A DNA stretch of 8,265 nucleotides, from NCBI GenBank assembly GCA_025457805.1, contig JALOTR010000089.1, positions 1 to 8,265 of the forward strand, written 5' to 3'. Source of the stretch: Akkermansiaceae bacterium. Its GTDB lineage: Bacteria > Verrucomicrobiota > Verrucomicrobiia > Verrucomicrobiales > Akkermansiaceae. This document shows positions 1 to 4,208 of this stretch, piece by piece. The notes under the pieces are model-generated. The model saw only the letters and a list, made by a program, of their open reading frames with translations. It was not told where the DNA came from and searched no databases. The translations under genes and the position numbers were made by a program. Numbering within the stretch: position 1 is the stretch's first letter; each line of letters begins with the position of its first letter.

Positions 1-200
1 GCGATATCCGATCGCCGCCGCCCATGAACCGCCAATGAACCGCCAATGAGCCGCGCGAAGCTCCCCCGGGCGCGCCGACGTCCCCGTCGGCCAGCGCATG
101 TGTCGCCCAAGCTAAGCGCGAAGCTCTCCCCCCAAGGAGCGGCGATATCCGATCGCCGCCGCCAATGAATCGCTAATGAACCGCGCGAAGCCCCCCAAAA
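1..200. repeat. Array of three modular hairpin repeat units (left copy)
   Basis: Three consecutive units are visible. Each is a short palindrome followed by copies of a CGCCAATGA-like box, then GCGCGAAGC and a C-rich spacer. Unit 1 (from base 1, cut by the window edge) and unit 3 (hairpin 141-157, GGCGAT-ATCCG-ATCGCC) use one palindrome. Unit 2 (hairpin 74-91, GCCGACG-TCCC-CGTCGGC) uses another. The same order and sequences recur at 1098-1368 and 2452-2687, so this is a dispersed family and not chance. No open frame here looks like a protein, and bases 201-278 hold nothing else I recognise. The structure resembles REP/BIME-type intergenic repeats, but I cannot assign it to a named family. Confidence 0.85.
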
Positions 201-278
201 AATGTAGCGGCGCGTCTATGACCGCCGCACTTACCCTTCTTCCGCCAGAGGCTTTCCCAGCCATCCGCCCGAGCCCAA

Positions 279-831
279 ATGTCCGCCGCCTATCAACCGA
301 CCTTCACCCTTACCTCCGCCATGCTCACTCGGGTCGCGGAGATCGCCGGGGAAGTCGGACGCTTGGATGCACTGGGAGGATCCGGCAAGGTGCCGATGCT
401 GCGACGGGAAAACCGGATCCGGTCCATCCATTCCTCGCTCGCCATTGAGAACAACACCCTCACCCTCGAGCAAGTCACAGCCGTCATCGCCGGAAAACGG
501 GTGCTCGGGCCGCCCAAGGAAGTCCAAGATTGCCTTCATCGAGTTCCTGCTTTCCGCCATCCTTGCCGCACTCCTTGAGGTATCTGGTGAGCAAGTCGGT
601 GCGGCAGTCAGTGAGCAAGTCGCCGCCATCCTCCTTGCTTGCGCGGGCGCTCCCCGATCCAAAGCCGACCTCCTCAACGCCGCCGGACTCGCCAACGCCT
701 ACTTGAATTACAAACGCCACATCCAGCCGCTGCTCGCCGAAGGTCTGTTGGAAATGACGATCCCCAACAAACCCAACAGCCGCCTCCAGAAATACCGGCT
801 CACGGAAAAAGGACGTTCCCATCTCTCCTGA
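279..831 (+). pseudogene. Fic-family AMP-transferase, internally deleted and frameshifted remnant
   Basis: An intact relative would transfer AMP (or another phosphate-containing group) onto target proteins. Here the start (279-527, frame of ATG 279) encodes a typical Fic N-terminal region: LRRENRIRSIHSSLAIENN, then KRVLGPPKEVQ. It keeps the inhibitory-helix motif S/TxxxE(G/N) as S53-LAI-E57-N58. From about 529 the recognisable sequence continues in a different frame, starting IAFIEFLLSAILAAL and ending in the winged-helix-like tail (PLLAEGLLEMTIPNKPNSR, then LQKYRLTEKG) with a stop at 829-831. The part between, normally about 150 residues holding the HPFxDGNGR catalytic motif, is missing. So an internal deletion not divisible by three has joined the two ends. 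A direct duplication GTGAGCAAGTCG (587-598 and 611-622) lies in the tail. The protein as drawn cannot be catalytically active. Family assignment rests on remembered sequence resemblance and is strong. Confidence 0.85.
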
Positions 832-889
832 TCACCTCCCCCTCCCCCCTCGAATCCCTTCGATTTACCATCTCCGATTCAAAGATCTT

Positions 890-991
890 GGATCAACCGC
901 AGAGAACGCAAAGAACGCAGAGGAAAAGACAAGACCACAAAAAACTCTGATATTTTTTCTATGTGATCTCTGAGTTCTCTGCGGTCCATCC
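890..991. repeat. 18-bp inverted repeat (GGATnnACCGCAGAGAAC arms)
   Basis: The left arm 890-907 and the reverse complement of the right arm 974-991 match at 16 of 18 positions (common core ACCGCAGAGAAC). About 66 bases separate them, largely A/T-rich (runs of A near 938-943 and T near 953-958). The left arm is followed by a second AAGAACGCAGAGG, so CGCAGAG(G)AA is also directly repeated. Sequences of the type 'accgcagagaacgcagagaa' recur between genes in many bacteria. This could be a dispersed non-coding repeat, or the two ends of a very small non-autonomous element about 102 bp long. It lies 58 bases after the Fic remnant's stop. Confidence 0.6.
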
Positions 992-1017
992 CCCCGGGCG
1001 CGCCGATAGCCTGTTAA

Positions 1018-1047
1018 CCCTTCGTAGCCCATCAGGCGAAGAATGGG
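1018..1047. repeat. CTTCGTAGCCC bulged hairpin, copy A
   Basis: CCCTTCGTAGCCC is followed by ATCAGGCGAAG and AATGGG. CTTC/GAAG and CC/GG arms can pair around a GTA-type bulge. A close relative sits at 2696-2728, where it follows the composite repeat instead of preceding it. The CTTCGTAGCC core also appears in the expanded loops of the composite repeats, so the elements share material. Confidence 0.6.
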
Positions 1048-1097
1048 CCCGCCGTAGCTTTCTCACTTTCGGCTCCATTCCCGGATTAAGTGGCGAA

Positions 1098-1368
1098 GGC
1101 CGACGTCTCGTCGGCCCCGCCAATGCGCCGCCAAAGCCAAGCGCGAAGCCCCCCCCCAAGGAGCGGCGATATCCGATCGCCGTCGCCAATGAATCGCCAA
1201 AGAAACCCCGCGAAGCTCCCCCGGGCACGCCGACGTCCGCCTGGCCTTCGTAGCCTTCCTGACCTTCGTAGCCTTCGGCGCAGTAGGTGGCGGAGTAGGC
1301 CGTCGGCCCCGCCAATGCGCCGCCAAAGCCAAGCGCGAAGCCTTCTCCCCACTTCTCACTTCTCACTC
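1098..1368. repeat. Composite modular hairpin repeat, copy 2
   Basis: Three units lie in the same order as in the other copies. First is a perfect 8-bp hairpin (1098-1116, GGCCGACG-TCT-CGTCGGCC) with CGCCAATGCG, CCGCCAAAG and GCGCGAAGCC boxes. Second is the GGCGAT-ATCCG-ATCGCC hairpin (1165-1181) with CGCCAATGA boxes and CGCGAAGCTCCCCCGGG. Third are arms 1229-1235 and 1301-1307 (GCCGACG/CGTCGGC) held apart by a 65-base loop that contains CCTTCGTAGCCTTC twice. The element ends in TTCTCACTTCTCAC. Bases 1149-1192 are identical to 2499-2542. Frames through it give only low-complexity Arg/Pro/Gly-rich translations, so I do not call genes here. Confidence 0.85.
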
Positions 1369-1524
1369 CGCATTCACTCCCCCACTCGCGTCTCCTCACC
1401 TCCCAATGCCGTAGCCATACCGCAGTCCGGGCCGGAGCTTGGGGCCGGGCTGGCAGGACAAAAGGTCCCGATTCACCATATTTTTTGACTTCTCCCCCGC
1501 ATTCTGGCACTTTTCCCTCGCTGC

Positions 1525-1540
1525 GTGATGTGCAAATCAC
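1525..1540. promoter_or_regulatory. Small palindrome GTGAT-N6-ATCAC, possible operator upstream of the 1574 gene
   Basis: GTGAT and ATCAC form a perfect 5-bp dyad with a 6-base spacer, ending 33 bases before the ATG at 1574. A TTGACT hexamer lies at 1485-1490, but no good -10 box is seen at the normal distance. The position suits a regulator site for the two-gene unit that follows, but a dyad this short can arise by chance. The rest of 1369-1573 holds nothing else I can name. Confidence 0.25.
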
Positions 1541-1573
1541 TCATCTGCCGCCCGTTAGCGCCCCTTCCCAACC

Positions 1574-1822
1574 ATGCACGAAGCCCTGATACCGCTCCAA
1601 ATCGAGATCAAAACCTTTGAGGAACAGCTCCCGAACCTCCGGACGAAGTATCCGATGGGGACGTATGTTCTTTTCATGGGCACTTGCCTCGTTGGTGGTT
1701 TCGCGACGTATTCCGCAGCTCTCGAAGCCGGATATGAAAAGGCGGGAACGAAGCCTTTCCTCGTCAAACAGGTGAGCAAGGCGGGTGAGGACGTGCAATA
1801 CGTTTACGGTCTCCAGGCGTAA
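1574..1822 (+). CDS. Small conserved protein of unknown function (82 aa), partner of the downstream aspartic protease
   Basis: The protein is soluble, without signal peptide or membrane segment. It begins with a charged helical stretch (residues 1-25, IEIKTFEEQLPNLR). A compact segment YVLFMGTCLVGGFATYSAALEAGYE (residues 31-55, strand-strand-helix in character) follows, then KPFLVKQVS (60-68). This pattern (YV..hG..vvG.f.tY..Al.aGY...G..PFLVKQ) matches a family of short bacterial hypothetical proteins that I recall but cannot name; none has a known activity. The ATG at 1574 is the first plausible start and has no clear ribosome binding site, as for most genes here. The stop is 23 bases before the retropepsin-like gene, suggesting co-transcription and a shared job, perhaps as that protease's partner or substrate. 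That pairing is inference from position and recollection of similar pairs elsewhere. Confidence 0.75.
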   Translation: MHEALIPLQIEIKTFEEQLPNLRTKYPMGTYVLFMGTCLVGGFATYSAALEAGYEKAGTKPFLVKQVSKAGEDVQYVYGLQA

Positions 1823-1845
1823 GCCGTGATCCTTCCGCCTCCCCG

Positions 1846-2367
1846 ATGTCCCGCGCACTGACGTTTCGGATGCCCATCATACGGGTGAGAATACGGGTTG
1901 GTCCGGTGACTCTCAGGCATCTTGAGCAAGACTATTCCAACCGCTGTGAGCCTTGGCCCAGAAGCATCCCCAAGGAACTGGAGGTCGATGCACTGATCGA
2001 CACGGGAGCATCCGTTTCGATCATCGATTCGAGCATCGTGGAGGAAATGCCACTGCGGTCTTATGGCTATTGTCCGATTTCCGGTTTCGACAGTCAGGGA
2101 GGCAATGAAGGAAAGGCAAAGCTGTATCCGAACTACGAGGCTGGCTTGGTCTTATTGGATGCCTCTGGGGTCACTCCCATTCTCACCGTCAAGACCGGCC
2201 AGATCGTCGGGCATCGAATTGGAAACGAAAGATTCAAAGCGCTACTGGGAATGGATGTCTTGAAACACTGCCATTTCCATCTCAATGGTCCAGACGATTG
2301 CTTCGAGATCACGGCTCCCGAGCCATTTGTCGAGGAAATCAGCAGTGTAAAAGTGGCAGGGGCTTAA
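1846..2367 (+). CDS. Retropepsin-like aspartic protease (single-domain)
   Basis: The 173-aa protein carries the aspartic-protease hallmark ALIDTGAS, with catalytic Asp at residue 52, followed by a hydrophobic/Asp stretch (SIIDSSIV). Near the C-terminus LLGMDVL (residues 133-139) matches the usual 'hGxDhL' motif of bacterial and retroviral-type pepsins. Only one D-T-G is present, so by family rule it would work as a homodimer with one aspartate from each subunit. No signal peptide or membrane segment is visible, so it is probably cytoplasmic; the substrate is unknown. The ATG at 1846 gives 173 aa. The internal ATG at 1870 (start MPIIRVRIRVG) is an equally good start, and neither has a clear Shine-Dalgarno sequence. 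It follows the small gene by 23 bases, and the pair is flanked on both sides by the composite repeat. Confidence 0.85.
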   Translation: MSRALTFRMPIIRVRIRVGPVTLRHLEQDYSNRCEPWPRSIPKELEVDALIDTGASVSIIDSSIVEEMPLRSYGYCPISGFDSQGGNEGKAKLYPNYEAGLVLLDASGVTPILTVKTGQIVGHRIGNERFKALLGMDVLKHCHFHLNGPDDCFEITAPEPFVEEISSVKVAGA

Positions 2368-2402
2368 TCGCGTCATTCTTCGGGATGCACCCGAAGGCGA
2401 TT
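2366..2402 (+). terminator. Stem-loop at the end of the retropepsin gene
   Basis: CTTCGGG (2378-2384) pairs perfectly with CCCGAAG (2390-2396) around ATGCA. An outer stem AATCGC (2366-2371) with GCGATT (2397-2402) can stack below it through a one-sided 6-base bulge, so the structure begins inside the stop codon. It is well placed to end or stabilise the two-gene transcript. No T-run follows, so a classical rho-independent terminator is not shown. Confidence 0.45.
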
Positions 2403-2451
2403 GCCTCAAGCCTGTGGGTTGCTGAGTCCATATTTCCGAAGAGTTGTGACG

Positions 2452-2687
2452 ACATCCCGCACCGCCATCGGCACCGCCAAAGCCAAGCGCAAAGCCCTCC
2501 CCCCCCCAAGGAGCGGCGATATCCGATCGCCGTCGCCAATGAGCCGCCACTGAAACCACGCGAAGCTCCCCCGGGCGCGCCGCCGTCCTCCTGGCCTTCG
2601 TAGCCTTCGGCGGAGTAGGCCGTCGGCACCGCCAATGCGCCGCCAAACCCGAGCGCGAAGCCCTCTCCCCTCTTCTCACCTCTCACA
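2452..2687. repeat. Composite modular hairpin repeat, copy 3
   Basis: The layout and direction match copy 2. The first unit is degraded: it has no GACG hairpin, but CACCGCCATCGG/CACCGCCAAAGCC direct repeats remain. The GGCGAT-ATCCG-ATCGCC hairpin (2515-2531) with its CGCCAATGA boxes comes next. Last is the expanded GACG unit, with arms 2579-2585 (one mismatch, GCCGCCG) and 2621-2627 (CGTCGGC) around a 35-base loop carrying one CCTTCGTAGCCTTC. The end is TCTTCTCACCTCTCAC, as in copy 2. Bases 2499-2542 are identical to 1149-1192, which points to recent duplication or gene conversion. Bases 2403-2451 before it hold nothing I recognise. Confidence 0.85.
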
Positions 2688-2695
2688 TTTCGCCT

Positions 2696-2728
2696 GCCCT
2701 TCGTAGCCCACTAGGGCGAAGAACGGGC
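2696..2728. repeat. CTTCGTAGCCC bulged hairpin, copy B
   Basis: CTTC-(GTA)-GCCC, ACTA, then GGGC-GAAG forms an 8-bp stem with a 3-base bulge. It is flanked by outer GCCC (2696-2699) and GGGC (2725-2728) that could also pair. It lies just after composite repeat copy 3 and ends 20 bases before the next start codon. Copy A is at 1018-1047. Confidence 0.6.
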
Positions 2729-2748
2729 GCCTCCATGCTCGCGTCACC

Positions 2749-3066
2749 ATGTTTGCTCTGGTAGGTGGTTACCTCGCCATACGCGCATCGCTTCAACTTC
2801 CAAGGTTTAGGGATCTGTTTGTAGAAGTCGGCGCGACGGATCAGCCATTTTCAGTGGGCATGCTGATCATAGAAAATCCCTATTGGTTCCTCGCGTTGGT
2901 GGTCGTGACCCTGATTGGAACTCTGCTCGCCATCTGGAAGAGTTTCAGGTATCACGGTGTCGTCTATCCAATTGGAATTGGTCTTCAGTTCTTCCTGGCG
3001 GAACGAGCTGTCGCCAGTGTCTTTGACCCGATTCTCAGAATGATTTCGACCATGGGTAACCAATGA
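2749..3066 (+). CDS. Small membrane protein of unknown function (105 aa)
   Basis: There is one clear transmembrane helix at residues 44-64 (PYWFLALVVVTLIGTLLAIW). A weaker hydrophobic stretch lies around 71-84 (VVYPIGIGLQFFL), and the N-terminus MFALVGGYLAI could be the tail of another helix. The stretch PRFRDLFVEVGA faintly recalls the loop of GspF-like secretion platform proteins, but this is too short to call. The start lies only 20 bases after a repeat hairpin and the protein opens abruptly in hydrophobic sequence, so the original 5' end may have been replaced when the repeat arrived. I do not recognise a family. It is the third of five short plus-strand genes and need not share a promoter with the retropepsin pair, since about 380 repeat-rich bases separate them. 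Confidence 0.6.
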   Translation: MFALVGGYLAIRASLQLPRFRDLFVEVGATDQPFSVGMLIIENPYWFLALVVVTLIGTLLAIWKSFRYHGVVYPIGIGLQFFLAERAVASVFDPILRMISTMGNQ

Positions 3067-3084
3067 CATTGCTTCGTGTGAATC

Positions 3085-3107
3085 CTGCTTTCGTGGGAAG
3101 AAAGCAG
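3085..3107. repeat. Perfect 8-bp stem-loop between two small genes
   Basis: CTGCTTTC (3085-3092) and GAAAGCAG (3100-3107) pair perfectly around a 7-base loop, 19 bases after the stop at 3066 and 21 bases before the ATG at 3129. No T-run follows on either strand, so a classical terminator is unlikely. A processing or mRNA-stability hairpin, or an attenuator for the following gene, is possible. Confidence 0.5.
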
Positions 3108-3128
3108 AAACAGAGCAAATCGTGACGC

Positions 3129-3506
3129 ATGCCAAAGACCTACCATTGCTGGCGATGCGACATGCCGATTCCGATGCTCACTGATGATGAGTGGAGTGAG
3201 GTGGCACCACTCCTTGATATGAACACCAAGCGCATCAAGGATTACAGAGAGCAGCAGCAGGTTGGACTTCAGGAGGCAATGGACGCGCTTCAATTTGAAG
3301 CCTGCGAGAAGTTTTTTGAGATTACCGGATTCCGCGAGACGAATCCGAATTCGATTTGGCACCATCGACTTTCTGCCTACGGCCCTGAATGCCCTGATTG
3401 CGGCCACTTGCTCCGAACACCACGAGCCTCGTTTTGCGCGAATTGCGGAGCTAAACCCATCCAAAAGGGGGCACAAGGCGAAGAATCTCCATCCAACGGC
3501 GGATAG
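3129..3506 (+). CDS. Cysteine-rich zinc-ribbon protein of unknown function (125 aa)
   Basis: A first CxxC pair lies at C7/C10 (HCWRC). A helical middle with conserved-looking DEWSEVAPLL and IKDYREQQQVG (residues 20-46) follows, then GFRETNPNSIWHHRLSAYGP (67-86). A zinc-ribbon CPDC-...-CANC comes next (C88, C91, C103, C106), with LRTPRASFCA between the pairs. The pattern 'W..HHRLS.YGP.C..CG..LRTP.A..C..CG' matches a family of bacterial hypothetical proteins I recall from other genomes, with no assigned role. Metal binding is expected from the cysteines; nucleic-acid or protein binding would be a guess. The protein is cytoplasmic by sequence. The low-complexity end (GAQGEESPSNGG) lies over the left arm of an inverted repeat and may be a later addition. 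Confidence 0.8.
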   Translation: MPKTYHCWRCDMPIPMLTDDEWSEVAPLLDMNTKRIKDYREQQQVGLQEAMDALQFEACEKFFEITGFRETNPNSIWHHRLSAYGPECPDCGHLLRTPRASFCANCGAKPIQKGAQGEESPSNGG

Positions 3507-3547
3507 CGCGCCAGTTTGAATTCGGGCTTCCTACACCGCCGTGGATG
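3490..3547. repeat. Imperfect inverted repeat spanning the 3129-gene stop (weakly attC-like)
   Basis: CATCCAACGGCGG (3490-3502) and CCGCCGTGGATG (3536-3547) pair along their whole length except for one unpaired A, enclosing 33 bases. The left arm contains ATCCAAC, which fits the RYYYAAC box of integron attC sites. The right arm reads GTGGATG where GTTRRRY would be needed, one T short. Size (58 bp) and position directly behind a small gene suit an attC site; the broken core does not. Confidence 0.4.
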
Positions 3548-3567
3548 AGGTAGACCTTGGACGAAGA

Positions 3568-3996
3568 ATGAATACGACATTTGAGATCGTCTCCTCGCTC
3601 CTGAAGTGGATCGCGGATCTTAGCGGGTTCACCTACAACGAGGTGAACATCATCGCCTATTATATCATTTTACCGTTCGCCTATGTCATTCTTGCCGACC
3701 GGATATTTCAGAAGCACATGTTGAAGTCTCTTTACGTAGTCGGGGTCTCGGTTGGCCTGTTTCTCATCACTGACTTCACGGAGTTCTCGGACTGGTTGTT
3801 TCAGAGGTCGGTGGATTTCCTCCTCTCATTCCAGTTTCTGGGCTGGAACTACATCGTATCATCGGTCCTGATTTGCGTCGTCTTTCCAGCAGTCGTTTTT
3901 GTCGGGATGTTTCACTTCGCGTTTCCCAAGGTATTCCCGGCGATTGGGCGGCGTCTTTCACGGGAAAGAGCTCCAACCCTAGAACAAAACAGCTAA
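3568..3996 (+). CDS. Multi-span membrane protein of unknown function (142 aa)
   Basis: An amphipathic N-terminus (FEIVSSLLKWIADLSGFTYNEVNI) leads into a membrane helix at about residues 27-46 (NIIAYYIILPFAYVILADRI). A short hydrophobic segment at 54-69 follows, then a strong helix at about 94-118 (YIVSSVLICVVFPAVVFVGM). The C-terminus is basic and probably cytoplasmic (GRRLSRERAP). The 'FTYNEVNIIAYYIILPF' signature matches a family of small inner-membrane hypothetical proteins I recall but cannot name. I chose ATG 3568 because GGACGAAGA lies just upstream; a GTG at 3541 would add nine residues but falls in the arm of an inverted repeat. Parts of the gene are clearly A/T-richer than the neighbouring protease (23 G/C in 3661-3720), which hints at acquisition from elsewhere. 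Confidence 0.75.
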   Translation: MNTTFEIVSSLLKWIADLSGFTYNEVNIIAYYIILPFAYVILADRIFQKHMLKSLYVVGVSVGLFLITDFTEFSDWLFQRSVDFLLSFQFLGWNYIVSSVLICVVFPAVVFVGMFHFAFPKVFPAIGRRLSRERAPTLEQNS

Positions 3997-4064
3997 CATC
4001 TCTGGAGTCGGTCCGCGCATTGCAGCAGCTCACCATCCAGTGGGCGCATAGAGATGGCAATTCG

Positions 4065-4152
4065 GCGGACAACATGTCCGCTGGAAACAGGGTTCAGAAT
4101 GAACCCGCTCCTTTCGCGGTTCGGCTTTGACCCTACGCGATCACGGGGTGAT
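4065..4152. repeat. Cluster of three perfect small hairpins before the protease gene
   Basis: GCGGACA-ACA-TGTCCGC (4065-4081), GGGTTCA-GAA-TGAACCC (4090-4106) and ATCAC-GGG-GTGAT (4140-4152) follow each other in the 212-base gap between the 3568 gene and the protease start. None has a T-run behind it. They could act as terminators or insulators for the upstream genes, or as a regulatory leader. No promoter boxes are recognisable in the gap, which holds nothing else I can name. Confidence 0.5.
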
Positions 4153-4208
4153 TCGGGGGCATGGTAACCTTGCCGGGCGGGTGTTTGTTTCCTAACATGT
4201 GTGAACCA

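Noticed and set aside
1..200. CRISPR array
   Set aside because: Units are adjacent or irregularly spaced, differ from one another and lack unique equal-length spacers; no cas gene is present.
231..695. Minus-strand open frame over the Fic remnant (154 aa)
   Set aside because: It lies antisense to clearly recognisable Fic sequence and shows no motif; it is a shadow of the high-GC coding strand.
1485..1513. Sigma70-type promoter (TTGACT at 1485-1490)
   Set aside because: Only the -35-like hexamer is convincing; the hexamer at 17 bases' distance is poor, so I did not call a promoter.
963..1540. Long open frames on both strands across the composite repeat (Arg/Pro/Ala- or Gly-rich translations)
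   Set aside because: The same peptide strings recur in different frames and at 2298-2686 because the DNA repeats; they have no start context or domain and simply reflect GC-rich repeat DNA.
1542..1573. CCCGTTAGCGCC before the 1574 gene as an integron attC core (GTTRRRY)
   Set aside because: GTTAGCG does not satisfy the core exactly, and no matching RYYYAAC arm or inverted repeat is found within 150 bases upstream.
2298..2686. Open frames across repeat copy 3
   Set aside because: They are translations of the hairpin repeat, nearly identical to those at the other copy; not credible genes.
3541..3567. GTG start at 3541 for the multi-span membrane protein
   Set aside because: ATG 3568 has a GGACGA upstream and begins a natural N-terminus; the GTG lies in the arm of an inverted repeat.
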